A DNA stretch of 64,000 bases, from contig NW_026042448.1 of NCBI RefSeq assembly GCF_023856365.1, forward strand, positions 124,001-188,000, given 5' to 3'. Positions within the stretch are counted from its first letter, which is position 1, and the number at the start of each line of letters is the position of its first letter. Under the pieces are notes generated by a model, which was not told the DNA's origin, searched no databases, and saw only the letters and a list, made by a program, of their open reading frames with translations. The position numbers and the translations under genes were made by a program. Shown piece by piece: positions 12,501 through 27,312 of the stretch. Source of the stretch: Brienomyrus brachyistius. Taxonomy: Eukaryota > Chordata > Actinopteri > Osteoglossiformes > Mormyridae.

Positions 12501-15500
12501 CAGATAGGAGGGAAATTATGACCACACACCATGTTACTTTTTAATTTAGGTAACATCATCATCCTCTTAATACGAGATTTATTCATCCATTCTCATCTGT
12601 CCCCTTGTGTGCATTTATGAAATTGATTTCATAGCTCGATGCGACAGTATTCCCGGGCTGGGGTGGGGTTTACCTGAGCTGCTCCTTCGCCTGCATCACC
12701 ACGAAGTCCCAGGTGTGGTTGATCCGTTTGTGCAACATGTTGTAGCTGTCCTGCGGAGACGATGTTTAAATGCGACATTGCCAGGTCGCACGGCTGGCTG
12801 CGTTGCTGCATGGGTTCACGTTATGACTCACAGGCCGAACCCCTCCCAGGATATCAGCTGGCAGTGTCGGATTCACAAACCCTCTTACTGATGAGAACCT
12901 AAAATGCGTTGACCCTGACGCAACATGGCGGCAAGTTGGTGGATGTCTATGTGCGATCCTACTATGTGCATAATTGGTGGGAGGTTTTCTTACACAAAAA
13001 TGTTCTGAGGGCAGAAGGAAAATGATTGGTTCGGATAGATAACCAATCAGATTGCAGAGGAGGCAGGACCAAGACATCTGATTGGTTGCTCCTGCCTCCT
13101 CTAGTTGCTCGGATCCACCTCATGTACAATCTAATTGGTTATCTCTCTGAACCAATCATTTTTCCTTCTACCCTCATAATATTTTGTGTAAGTAAAACTC
13201 CCATGAGCATTCAGCTATCACATGATCTCATCAAGCAATGCTTCAGACCAGCGAATAAGAATAGCATTGAAATGTACATAAATAAAAATTTTCTCTTACC
13301 TTTTCATAGTCTATCAGCTGCCCTTGCTTTCTGATATTCTTCTTAGTCAAATAAATCGCTTTAGAAGAGCAAAAGAAAGACATGGCAAGAAACTGTGTTT
13401 TTCTATTATTCTAGTAAAGGGAAGTAATGATGTAATAGGCGAGCACATGATTAATAATTGGTAATCACCGTAATCTAGCTCGGAGGCTGGCCACTGCTGA
13501 GAGCTCCAGAAGTACGGAGTCTAGCAAAAAGGAGATGCTGTCATTTGAAACTATTCAGAAGCAGCGTGACAAAGGTGCTTTGTGATTTAACATGTCAGGG
13601 ACAAGGCGGGTGGAAGGCATTTTGCTACTTTAACTGGCATTGGTTCTCATACATCAGTGTTTCCCAATCCGGTCCTCGGCGACACACAGATGATCCACGT
13701 TTTTGCTCCCTCCCAGCTCCCTACCAGACAGTCTACGTTTTTGCACCCTCTCAGCTCTGGAGCCCGGACCAGATTGAGAAATACTGTCCTACACGGTAAT
13801 TCCGCAGTCTCTCCAACGAATAGTTTCGATATGCGTGCCCCCCCACATGGCCACCACCCTCTCGCGCTGCCCTCCATCTGAAGAAACCGTGGTTTTAGGT
13901 TACCTGGAAGCGATACGGCGTCTCGTCGGGCCGCAGGACGAGCGTCCTGGGGTCCTTTAGGGGGTAAATGTAGCCGTGCTTCACGATCAGATTCCCCACA
14001 TGAAGTGCCTCTGAAAACACACAAAGTGGTCACTCATTTCCACGTAAACTACTCAAAGCTCAAACAAATCCACTACTCGTAGCCCAGATTTAGGCATAGT
14101 AATTCTCTAAATTTTTGTCAGTGGAATACAGTAGAACACACGATAACTAGAAACTGAGTAGGCATATTATATTTTATTTTACGGTATAGCAAGTAACTGG
14201 AAAAAACGTTGACATGGTGCACAGAATAAGCCGCGGGGATGGTGCATTCCTCATCGGAACTATAATTAATTACGAGTAATTGGGACTTTCCACTTTCCGG
14301 CTGCCTCCGCGGCCATTGGCAGTCAGGCGCTCCCGGGGGTTTCAGACCGGCGCAGCAACAGCGCTGCTAGGGGGAAGCCTAGTGTTTACAGGGAGGGGTA
14401 ACTGCTTACCGGGGCAACAGGTTTTTTGCCCATTCAAGTCTGTTAATGCATCTGCCATCTACTGCCTAAAAGTCCCCTCCTTTCCATTCCGACTTCTTTT
14501 CCAATCTGGGCTGTAAATCAGGGAAATCTGCTCCCTTGCTATTTAAAACCTCATCTGCATCGCCCGGGAATTCAGGACAACAGCGTCTTGCAGAAGTGCA
14601 TAATGAGGGAGACGGATAGCGATATTTCTCCAGGCATGACTGACTGCCTCTGGCTATCAGCGAAGTTTGCATCGGGACTATCAAACCGTACAGCTCAGCA
14701 TGCGTAGCGGCGCGACTCGGGACTGGCCTACAGATTATTTGTACTAATAGCCTCTCAGCAGAAAGATAAATAATTCAGCAGATAAATTGACGCCAGGGGA
14801 AGAAAATCCCAAAAGCTTCAGGCGAATGGGGTGTCTATGTTATGGACAAGCTCAATTCTGACATTTATTAATTCACAGGCTCAGCAATATCAATGGAACA
14901 GAACATGCTTCTGTCAGACACGTGAATTGCATATGCTTACACATAAATGCAGCTAGGCTAATCTGTTGTATGGATGACAAATTCTATTACTTCATTTGTA
15001 TTTATTATTCAAAAGACTCGTTTATTTCTGTTATTTTATTACAAAAAAAAAAAAACCTGATGACGTCTTTCGCCAGCAGGGGCGCCATCGTCGTCACGAA
15101 GGGAAAAAAACAATCGATTAACCTCACATAAGAGCACCAGGTAACGCTTCCCTACATACTTCTCGGCCCTACCTTCTTCCATGATGGAGTACTTCTGAAT
15201 TAGCCACTCCACGATATCATTTCCTGGGAAGGCATAGCGAGGAAGGCATCTAGTTAGAGTCGAGAAATGCATTAAGCCGTCATAAATCAAAAACGCTGAA
15301 CTCGATAAATAAATTACATAAATAAATATGAGCGCAAGGAGATCGATGACAGTCTTAATGCACAGGATTCCCGAAGACCGCCGATGTATGGGCTTTCCTG
15401 TGAAGGGCTTAAATGACCATTAGGACCCGGCCCCCGGGACACTGCACGGCCGGGTGTAAGACAACCCGGGCGGCACGAAAAATTATTTTTAAAAAGTAAA

Positions 15501-16520
15501 ATATGTATCGTGCACCTGTCATCGCATGTGGAATCACTGTGATTAACAGTCTTTGATTCTTCATCTTTATCCCCATGTCGGGATCTTGCATCGCCACAAT
15601 GACTTGTTCAATCTGGGATAAGAAGAATAGTCAAAATCGTGAAATCAAGGTGACGACAGACATAGTGAAAACGTTCAACCTAGTAATATAATAATTGCTT
15701 AATGTGTGATTTGATATGTAATCGTTATATTCATCATTAAATCACCGGAGAGACACACTCATATATTTAGGCATATATATAAGTAAACTACAAGGTTTTT
15801 CCTCTGACTATCTTAACTGCACGTCAAAGACGTTATCGGATATTCCCGACTACAGACTTTCGGTTTGATCATTTATTCGCGTTATTAATTCGGCTCCTGA
15901 TTACATTAAACTAAACATGCTCAGATTGTTACAACCTTTGCTTGTCGGTTATTTTTGGGATCTTTCTGGATGGGCTCAAGGCGGGGTCTGTAAGCACAAG
16001 CAAACTGCCAGCACTTTTGTTTTACATGAAAATAGTTTGATGTCGGCCTATTGCGTTATTGTCTGGCTATAATTTGGAGGCAATATTAAACAATAGGCCC
16101 ATATATTGTAAATATACATGTTGTGTTGTTTTGTTGTTATCACAAACGTATAGCCTGATCATAAATTTCATGGATACCTGGATGTTGTATGTTCCATTAT
16201 ATTTATGAATGAATGATTTATGTGAAGTCTGGCTTAGATTCGAGAATTAATCATATAGATTAAAAAAAGTTTTCATTTAAAACTTATCTCATATAATAAA
16301 ATCCTCGTCCGAACGAACATATGTCAGAATGAAAAAACATTTAAATTATTTTTGTGATGCATCAGTATCAATAGCTACAACGTCATAACAGATATAGATA
16401 TAATGCGGTTCATACTTTTGAAGTTGATGCGTATCTCCCGAAAAAAATCAACTCCAGAAGAGTCCGCGTCTGTAAATGCCTGAACTTCGGAATCGATCCT
16501 ACCTTTGTTAGGCGCGGCAT
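6519..16520 (-). CDS. rgs11: regulator of G-protein signalling 11 (R7 RGS family)
   Basis: R7 RGS proteins bind Gbeta5 and speed GTP hydrolysis on Galpha-i/o, notably in retinal ON-bipolar cells. Minus-strand coding exons read: 16503-16520 (MPRLTK), 15516-15612, 15173-15223, 13904-14010, 13469-13520, 13300-13358, 12674-12750, 12257-12338, 9258-9286, 8922-8983, 8110-8223, 7901-8016, 7442-7529, 7175-7313, 7009-7091 and 6519-6651. In order they give DEP ([18 protein letters not shown]), the R7 homology region, part of GGL (SNPWITDD), and RGS ([41 protein letters not shown]). The short tail ([12 protein letters not shown] then SPTAACSS) fits RGS11 better than long RGS9. The summed length needs one unseen exon of length 1 mod 3 between 9287 and 12256, covering the start of GGL. 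With it, the size approaches the usual ~460 residues. Confidence 0.9.
7625..7806 (-). repeat. tRNA-like SINE with A-rich tail
   Basis: Read on the minus strand, the block starts near a tRNA-like head (gactcagcagattggg, then ggtcatcagctcaaatccc as a weak B box) and ends in a long poly(A), seen as T16 on the plus strand near 7653. A related block with the same order occurs at 21625-21800. It lies in an rgs11 intron. Family name not determined. Confidence 0.5.
8440..8550 (-). repeat. tRNA-derived SINE fragment
   Basis: The minus strand reads gaaggtcgccggttcaagcc followed by gtccttgaacaaggccctta. This is the B-box and body layout of a common teleost tRNA-derived SINE and matches the units at 11066, 11955 and 20813 in this window. 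It lies in an rgs11 intron. Confidence 0.6.
9343..9592. mobile_element. palindromic MITE, copy 1
   Basis: About 250 bp whose two halves are inverted repeats. The left arm starts tgggagttttacttgcgcaa and contains tcagagagataaccaatcag. The right arm is its inverted complement and ends taaaactccca. A second copy lies at 12978-13203. No coding capacity is present. It sits in an rgs11 intron. No clear target-site duplication was found, so the superfamily is not assigned. Confidence 0.75.
11066..11215 (+). repeat. tRNA-derived SINE
   Basis: The head gtgtggctgagcgggttggc resembles an A box and gccggtttaaatcccac a B box. They are followed by the shared body 'ccactggacccctgagagaa' and an L2-like tail (acatctgcaaaataagct). 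It is in an rgs11 intron, opposite to the gene. Confidence 0.65.
11955..12092 (-). repeat. tRNA-derived SINE fragment
   Basis: On the minus strand the order is tgtgcaagcaagtggaaggt, ggttcaaatcctgtg, then the body ending ttggg-cctttcagcaagggc. This is the same family as 11066-11215 and 20813-21012. It lies in an rgs11 intron. Confidence 0.6.
12978..13203. mobile_element. palindromic MITE, copy 2
   Basis: This has the same layout as 9343-9592: tgggaggttttcttacacaa on the left and an inverted arm ending taaaactccca on the right, with the CCAAT-like motif gataaccaatcag in both arms. It is also in an rgs11 intron. The two copies differ at many positions, so they are old. Confidence 0.75.
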
Positions 16521-17088
16521 CTGTGTCTTGCAGCTGTTCCCTTGGATAAAGATGTTAATTGTCATGCTTACAGCATCTCGATCTCCGGCGTTTGTGAAGT
16601 TGGGATTGATGCTGTCCTGTGTTTTTTTTTTCCTTCCACACTTAAGCTCTGCTTGTTACTGCCCCATAGCGGAGCGCAAGTGAAACGGACTACCGGAGAT
16701 TTGCACTGTTTTTCTGTTAGTGTGTATAATCAAAATATGACTCAGTTTGGCCAGTTAGAAAAATATGATAATAGAAAAGTATTCTTTTCCTCTCACTTTT
16801 TTTTCTTGATTTAATTACCGACTTCACGTACTTACACTGTGTCCCGTTGCACGATGTAATATTGCGAAACTATGATTTTGTTGCAGTGTTTTGTAAAGGA
16901 ATTTTCCGTTTAATCATCGTCTTAGTATAAAGCTATATGGTTGTTCTGGTATCAGTGGACGTACATTATGTATTTTTTCTTCTCTTGAGCACCATGGTCA
17001 TGACATGAAGCTCAGTCATTGATTACTCGCAAATGTTAGTAGTCATCCGCTGTTTATCTTGAAGATGTAAAAGTAGTGCGCGTACATC
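16521..17088. promoter_or_regulatory. rgs11 upstream region
   Basis: This is the interval upstream of the rgs11 start codon, before the tRNA gene. No exon is recognised on either strand. rgs11 and u2af2 are divergent, so their promoters should lie between 16521 and 17719. No TATA box stands out. Confidence 0.35.
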
Positions 17089-17160
17089 TCCTCGTTAGTA
17101 TAGTGGTGAGTATCCCCGCCTGTCACGCGGGAGACCGGGGTTCGATTCCCCGACGGGGAG
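17089..17160 (+). tRNA. tRNA-Asp (anticodon GTC)
   Basis: This is a 72-base cloverleaf. The acceptor stem TCCTCGT pairs with ACGGGGA. The anticodon arm is CCCGC-CTGTCAC-GCGGG with GTC at 17122-17124. The T arm is CGGGG-TTCGATT-CCCCG. A box and B box are intact, and a T5 RNA polymerase III terminator follows at 17171-17175. It has no intron and CCA is not encoded, as expected in eukaryotes. It looks functional. Confidence 0.96.
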
Positions 17161-17719
17161 AGTCTGCATCTTTTTGCCTCGGTCTCAAAAGGCACCAAGC
17201 TAGAACCGGCCCCGTGTTAGTGGAAACGGGGCTTGTGACTTGTACTCATGCATAATATTCTGCGGGTCGCTCAGCAGCGCAGCATATGAAACTAGACTCG
17301 GATTGTAAGTGTGTGGTTTTGATAATTGATGTATGGATGGATGGATCCTTAATAAGAGATATAAACAATAAGGTCCAGTCGCCAACTAATCATGTAAAAT
17401 ACGTCATAAACTCATGGTTGTTAAACCCAGAATAAAAATGAAGACGTATAACTAGGAAAGTCAACTTGCACATTTCAATTTTGGTTCGATATAATCACGT
17501 TGTCCTTAACCCTCCAGTGCAGGAGGGGACGGTAATGCGCATCGAATGTTTCCGAACCTGTGTGTGATACAACCGAGGAAGAGCCGATGACTTCGGGGGA
17601 GGAGGGGCAGGCGACTCGGAAGAAAAAGCAGCAGAACCCAATGCAGCCTGTAGCCCATTCAAAGGCCTACTGTTGGACCTCTGCTTATTTTGCAATACGT
17701 CTTTAGTACGGACTGAAAA
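17161..17719 (+). promoter_or_regulatory. u2af2 5' flank / 5' UTR
   Basis: No ORF of note is present. This region between the tRNA terminator and the u2af2 start codon should hold the u2af2 promoter and 5' UTR. It is CpG-richer than the flanks around 17570-17600. No TATA box is evident. Confidence 0.35.
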
Positions 17720-21475
<3,756 letters not shown>

Positions 21476-21624
21476 TAACCTTAATCTTTATTTACCTTTG
21501 AAGAGCCGATCGGCAAGGCCAGTTTTTTGTACTCGTTACGGACTGACTGTCCTTCGCAAGCTGCGGATGTCTTGTCATATAAAGAGGGAGACTTTCACTT
21601 TTATTTACTTAATGTTGTAAATAT

Positions 21625-21800
21625 TTAGCAGACAGTTTTATCCAAAGTGAAGAATGTTTTTTTTTTTTTTTTTTTTGAGAAATCAGGGTCAGCCTGTCCC
21701 TAGAGCAAACTCGCCGGCCCAGTGGTGTGATCACCAGTGATGTGAACCAGTGATCTTCTGATGATAACGCTGGCATCCTAACCAGCTGAGCCACACACAC
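21625..21800 (-). repeat. tRNA-like SINE with A-rich tail
   Basis: This has the same order as 7625-7806: on the plus strand a T21 run near 21656, then gagaaatcagggtcagcctg, and a tRNA-like end near ccagctgagccacacac. An (AC)n tract follows. Confidence 0.5.
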
Positions 21801-21849
21801 ACACACACAGCTCAGTCACTCACTTCTTACTGTTAACATAGGGGTGTTG

Positions 21850-21975
21850 TGTGGCTCTGTGATGTTTGCCCATGAAAAGAAGGTTGCTGGTTGGCAGGGT
21901 TGGCAGAGTGATTTCACCACTGGGCCCTTGAGCAAGGACCCTAACCCCCAAATTGTTCTAGGGTTGCTGGCTCCT
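21850..21975 (+). repeat. tRNA-derived SINE fragment
   Basis: gtgtggctctgtgatgtttg, then aaggttgctggttggcaggg, then accactgggcccttgagcaa. This is the same family as 20813-21012. The B box is damaged and the tail is missing. Confidence 0.55.
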
Positions 21976-21984
21976 ATTCTAGTT

Positions 21985-22270
21985 AAAAATTCTGGACACA
22001 CCTACTGAAAATGACTTGTTTTTCAGCAAGATAATGACCCAAAGCCCACCTTGAAGGTTATGCAAGTAGCTTATTACCTTGTGAACTAGGAAAGAGATGG
22101 TCCCCACAGCCCCCCAACCTAAACTCTATAGAGCTGGTTTGGGATCAGTTGGATGAGAGTAAGAGTAAGGTAGCCAGCTTGCGCGCAGAACTTGTGGAAA
22201 CTCGAGGACTGTTGGAGAAACGGTCCAGGTGGGTACATATGTTAGCTGGTTGAGTCCGCAATGCTGTCAT
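21985..22270 (+). pseudogene. Tc1/mariner transposase relic (C-terminal part)
   Basis: The plus-strand translation around 22022 gives QQDNDPKPT, the Tc1 'QDNDPKHT' block that holds the second catalytic Asp. It then continues, through stops and frame changes, to a SIELVWDQL-like block, the usual '(N)PIE..WD.L' of Tc1. This is a dead fragment. It abuts the left breakpoint of duplication copy A. Confidence 0.7.
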
Positions 22271-22383
22271 CGAAGCCAATGGCTCCTATTTTGAAGAGAC
22301 AAAAATTTTGTCTTTGCAGTACTTCATATGCATAACTTCCATGCCCAAAGGCCTTTTACTATAAGGTGAATAACAGCTAATAA

Positions 22384-22481
22384 TAATATTGTGTATCTGG
22401 AATGAATTGTAGATCTTTAAGTCCATCTCATGAAAAATGGGAGCAAAAACAAAAGTGTTGCGTTTATATTTTTGTTCAGTG
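22384..22481 (-). mobile_element. truncated Tc1-type terminal inverted repeat
   Basis: These ~98 bases equal the right end of the Tc1-type element at 50648-51813, ending ...tttttgttcagtg followed by the TA target. The rest of the element is absent here. The left edge of copy A is therefore a break inside a transposon. Confidence 0.85.
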
Positions 22482-22489
22482 TATGTATA

Positions 22490-23760
22490 TGTATACATAT
22501 AGTTTTTTTTGTGTTTGTGAAAACGGGTCTTTAATCGGGGAAACGGAGCGGGTAGAGCAGGACGGAACGCAGGCATTGACAAACTACAATGACGGACAGG
22601 GCAAACAGGTAAGACCAGGACTTAAAATAGGTCATGACTAATCAAAGTAATCGGGCAAAGCAGGAGACGATCAGGGAAGCACACGTGGGTAATCAGGGGG
22701 CGTGGCACACACGAGGAGCGGACAAGCCGGGCATATATGTATATCTATATAAAACCTCATTAATGAGGGACAGGGAACAGAACGGACAGACAGAACTGGC
22801 ACAGGGGAAGGAGCCAGGACAAGACTTGACATAAGACAGGAAAGGCAGAGAAACAGATCAGAAAGGGGGACACGGAGGGAACAGGCAGGACAAAAGGACC
22901 GGGAGTGAACGAAGGGAACATCGGGGAAAGAGGAGCAGAAGCCAGAGGGACGAGGGACAAAGAGAGGAGGGACAGAGACAGGAGGAACAAAGCGAGGGGG
23001 AGCAGAGGCAGGAGGGACAAAGACGGGAGGCCAGGGAGAGAAGGAGGGGGAACCAAGAGGAGCCCGAGGGAGACCCAGCGGGCGACGGGAGGCAGCCGGA
23101 AGGGCTGCAGGCGGCCGGGAGGCCGGAGCCGGAGGGGCCGAGGAGACGGGGTGAGGGACAGACGCAGGGACGAAGGAGGGAGTCGGAGGGGAGACCAGGG
23201 AAGGGGACGAAGGAGCTGGAAGGGACCCTGGCGAGGGCAAGGAGAGAGGGGGAGCCGCAGCAGACGGCGACGTCCTCCGACACGCCAGAGCGGGAGGACC
23301 AGCAGGCGAATGAGGAGCCGCCGTCGGGGGGCCCGCAGGCAACCGATAAGACGCCGGAGGAGGGACCGAGGCAGGGCGACGAGGCCGCGGAGGGGGACCC
23401 GCAGACGACAGCCGACCCGGAGGGCCAGGACCCGCAGGTGCCGACCAAGCCCTAGCGCCGGCGAGGGAGGGCGAGCCAGGGGGCTGGGCGGGTGGGACCC
23501 CAGCCGTGCGTCTGTGTCCTCTCCCCTTATGGGACACAGACATAAGGACCTGCGGCCGGGGTCGGGCTCGTCGGGGTGAGGGTACCAGAGTCACAGGGGG
23601 AGAAGGGACTGGAGTGGGGCCAGGGACTGGAGCTGCAGGCTGCAGAGGGGGCGCCTGCCCGGGAGCTGCAGGCAGGGAAAGCGCCTCGGACGTGGGCGCG
23701 GTAGCTGCAGGCAGCGGAGACGGCTGCTCGGGCTCTGGGGCCGCAGGGGGCACTTATTTT
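22490..23760 (-). mobile_element. retroposon 3' end with proline-rich ORF (copy A)
   Basis: A GC-rich block with extreme strand asymmetry, purine-rich on plus. The minus strand carries a 360-codon open frame (23753-22671) of Pro/Ser/Ala-rich low-complexity protein starting MPPAAPEPEQPSPL. Its far end reads like an mRNA 3' end: ccgattaaagacccg (ATTAAA), then an A-rich run near 22502-22509. The layout suggests a retroelement tail inserted beside the Tc1 end. I do not recognise a protein domain, and low complexity makes translation unreliable. Confidence 0.5.
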
Positions 23761-23762
23761 AT

Positions 23763-23812
23763 TATATAAAATAAGTGTCACACAACCGGGGTGACATGCC
23801 TTGCCTGCTTGT
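23763..23812 (+). repeat. orphan satellite monomer fragment (copy A)
   Basis: tatataaaataagtgtcaca and caaccggggtgacatgccttgcctgct match the start of the satellite monomers of 45660-50646. Only this fragment is present in copy A. The same fragment occurs at 53094-53144 in copy B. Confidence 0.8.
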
Positions 23813-24250
23813 GGGATGAGGAAGACTCAGGGACTGGAAATGGGATTAAAACTGAAGATGTGCTCATTCCTTTGTGTATTTTCCTTCCGTCAGACATGAG
23901 GAGTTTGCTGCTATATTTGGCACTAATAGAGATTCTGATGCTGCTATTTTTATTGTCTATTAGTTTGTTATTATTTACAAGTTCTGTTGTGTTTTTGCAT
24001 TTTTCTCTTCTGGTTAATTAACTGCTGTCTGTTTGCTGTGAAGTATGAGTGTGGTGAGTAAGACTCAGGGACTGGAAGTGGGATTACAACTAAAGATAAC
24101 ATGCTTATTCCTTTTTGTATTGTTTACAAATTTCCTTCCGTCAAACATGAGGAGTTTGCTGCTATATTGTGCACTAACAGAGATTCTGATGCTGCTATTT
24201 TTATTGTTTATAAATGTGTTATTGTTTCCAAGTTGAGTATTCAATAAATG
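23805..24250 (+). repeat. two-copy tandem repeat of about 245 bp
   Basis: The block from aagactcagggactggaaat at about 23822 recurs from aagactcagggactggaagt at about 24060. It is followed in both by ccttccgtca, acatgaggagtttgctgct and gagattctgatgctgctatt. Function unknown. It is duplicated again in copy B at about 53145-53590. Confidence 0.7.
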
Positions 24251-24319
24251 CTAAATTGAGAAATTTTGTGTATCGTTTGTTATTATTAGTGTGATATTTT
24301 ACCATGCAAATAGAGGGGA

Positions 24320-24415
24320 AAACGTCCAATTATCGGCCAAAAAAAATCAGCAGCATATATCGGCCATCGCCTGACCCTTGACTTGAAAAACCCATATCGG
24401 TCGACCTCTAGTAAC
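24320..24415. repeat. dispersed-repeat end with 'tatcggtcgacctctag'
   Basis: aattatcggccaaaaaaaat ... catatcggtcgacctctag looks like the end of a widespread teleost DNA repeat that begins ctagaggtcgaccgatat. Only this end is recognised. Also at about 53660-53755 in copy B. Confidence 0.4.
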
Positions 24416-24449
24416 AGTACATTCTGTCCAATTCATCCATCGAGTTAAG

Positions 24450-24749
24450 TCACACACCCACTTGAGGGGGCACTCCGGCAGACGTGAGGATGGGGATGTT
24501 CTTTCCGCTATAACATCCACTGCAGAAGTACATCTCGCTCCTGTTCACAGGGCTTACTTCAATGATGAAGCAGGGCTGGTTGTCTGGACAAGAAGTTGTC
24601 CTGCTGCTGGGTCTCGGTGCCGTTTTTCCACCTAAGCTTGAAGGTGGAAATGTGTTCCAACTTGGTCCCTGGGACTGCAGCATAGCCAAACATCGCGAGC
24701 AGCGTCGGCCACACCCACCACCAGAACCATCACACCGTCCTATACACAT
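24450..24749 (-). other. possible first exon of an unidentified secreted or membrane protein gene
   Basis: The minus strand has a frame with a hydrophobic leader (WFWWWVWPTLLAMFGYAAVP) followed by a polar stretch with an NGT sequon. In another frame after a single shift it has a cysteine pattern (CPDNQPCFIIE, YFCSGC). A good splice donor, ATTGAA|gtaagc, lies at about 24562. The reading frame is not continuous, so this may be a broken exon or chance. The identical block is in copy B at 53790-54089. Not recognised. Confidence 0.25.
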
Positions 24750-24762
24750 AAAGAAGAACTAA

Positions 24763-27312
24763 AACATAGAGTGTTGTGACAATCTATGCGTTAATGTTTG
24801 GCAGCATAGGTGATTCATTAAAATTATACCGAAGAATGGAAAATGTGATATTTAGAATATTTTTTGCCATTTAGTAGCTAATTTAAGCACTTACCCAATG
24901 CCTCAATTTGTTTTAGGTCAGTAATGTCTGAGCCAAAAGAATGAATGTATGAATTTAATACAATTCACCCACTCCCACCCACACACAAATCTGAAATTCA
25001 ATTTAAGACACTTCTTAAACATTAGTGCATTAACAAAAAAGGAAAATCTTAAGAGATTCAGTAGGATTTTCTATGTTAGACTTAAGCTAATAGTTCAATA
25101 GTTTTTACATATTTCAATATACCAATTTGACTTTAATGTTGAAACAGATGCTAAAACATGGAATAATTTCATAACTAGAGAAACATGTTATTCACAAACA
25201 CTAGCAAAGGTAGCTTATAGTTAAGCTTACTTAAGTCAGCAAGTCAGGCTACAGTGTGTAAGAATAGTCGTAAACGATAATTTGTCTCAGTCTTACATGA
25301 CAGAATAAGTAAACAGAAAATATAAAATGGCTGAAACAGCGTCATTAACGCCAGCTACAGTAGAGGCGCAGAAAAGGTGTCATGACTGAAGTATTCCCAA
25401 ACTCTGGAAGACCGTATGCGAGCCTTTTTTGCCGCGTGTTTCTCCAGAGGCTCCGGAGCTCCGCTGGTTGACACAGCCATGTTGGTTCATGTGCAGGGGG
25501 ACGAGCGGCAAATTTCTTTTTTGCAGGGTGGTAGGTGATGTCTCATTAATATTTATTAATTTACTTACAAAATGGTGCGGCACTGCATCCAAGCCTGCGG
25601 CACTCAGAGTCACAAATACAGTGGAAACCATTTGTAGTAATTACGTCTGTCTGGCTGATTTCCAACTAATTGATATTTGTATATTTATTACATGAATATA
25701 AGGTAATATAAGGTAATAGAAGAGGTATTTAATGGTTTTCCATCTGAGGAATTTGCAAAAAACTGCAGTGCATGATGGGTCGGACCTAAAGGCTGCCTTA
25801 ACGTCCTCATCTGTATGACGACATACATCAAGACTAGGAAGGTGCATAATGTTCATGTCTGGTTGCGTTTGTTGGTCCAGAAAGTAATTCAATTTCGCCA
25901 TGTAGGTTACGTTCTTAAAAACTGCTTGGATATAGCCCGATTATATGCTGTGGGCCTTTTAATTTCTTTGTTTACCAGGTAGGCTACCTTCTTTAAACTG
26001 CGTTTTGTTAGACTACATATTTAGGGAGGTCTTTATAAATTTATAGTAGTCTTCATAAATATGTACATAGTTTAGCCTAACCCAGCCACTTAAGGGAGAA
26101 AGCCAGCTCAACTAGGTGTCGGTCCCAAGCCCGGATTAATGGGGAGGGTTGGCGTCAAGAAATAAAGAGACTGTATCTTCACTGCATGACTGATGTCAAA
26201 ATGTGTGAAATATGTGGTTGTATTAATAAATGCATTAAAGTAGGTTAATGATTCTGTGCTGTCTAAATTGTATAGAAAATTTCTACGTATAGCCAAACAA
26301 ATCTCCTCCTGTTTGAAAAGGCATAGAAAAAGCAATTTAGCCACTAAAACTTTACAGTTTTTGTGAGGGACAGTCGAATTCTCTCGTTTCTCTCGTCAAG
26401 TTTTTTTGTGATCCTGCACCTACACTTTGCCGGCCCCAGGAGGATGGGCTCCCCCTTTGAGTTTGGTCCCTCCCAAGGTTTCTTCCTTCTTGGGAGTTTT
26501 TCCATGCTATCGGCGCCTATGGCTTACTCACTGGGGGCTTTGGGTGGGCATGATATAAAGCAAAGCATTTTCCCTCCCAGTTTCCTCCTCTGGTCCACAT
26601 TGCAGGACCATCAGCCATCAGAAACAGCCAGACGGTCTCCTTCAGCTTCTTTAGTGTCCTTGGAAGCCAAGGCAGTTTTAGGTCTGAGAAGAGGTTTATC
26701 AGAAGGACACATATTACGTCGTTTGTCCTGAAATGTAACATGGGGAGGAAAAGTTAAGCGGTTTAGTCAGATTGGAGTCGTTTATTCAGCAGTGGCAGCG
26801 CCAGTGACTTAATGCTACAGGTGCTATAGGGGAGTGAGATTATTTAGACCGGGTGCTTTAGCTTTTCAGCTTATGTAGATGGTGTATAGAAGCACACAGC
26901 ACGATAAGCTACAGCATGGATAAAATAGGATAAAATATGAAATTCTAACGTCTAGCTCACAGAGCCTCTATGTGTACTTTGAAGAAAAAATACACTACAA
27001 GTATGCTGTAAAAACCGCAAAAATGTCTTACACAATATACAGATTTTACAGATAGTTAAAGAAAAAATGAAACCAATATTTTGGGGGTGCTGTGGGGGTA
27101 CTATGGTCATTGGAGGAGGAGCTAGAGCCCCCCCCCCCAAGCTTTTCCTTGGTGCTGCCACTGTTGTTCAGATTAAAAGTAACATTGTCATTAATAAACA
27201 GTACTCTGATCAAATTTTTGCATGTACAAACACAATCAAAGTTTAACCACATGTTTAGACACAATTCACACACCTGTTACATTTCCATAATGCTAAGACT
27301 CTCTACACTTAC
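24763..27312. other. non-coding flank of the chemerin-like gene (copy A)
   Basis: No exon could be supported. It includes a dispersed segment at 25727-26165 that recurs inverted at 40628-41310. At 26420-26560 there is a block (ggaggatgggctccccctt, caaggtttcttccttcttgg, ttactcactgggggctttgg) that also forms the 3' end of the LINE at 36218-37934. The last coding exon of the chemerin-like gene might lie here but was not identified. Confidence 0.4.

Noticed and set aside
22905..23579. 224-codon Arg/Gly-rich plus-strand ORF (and its twin at 52237-52911)
   Set aside because: It lies opposite the proline-rich ORF in purine-only DNA. Lack of stops follows from composition, and no domain or start context supports it.
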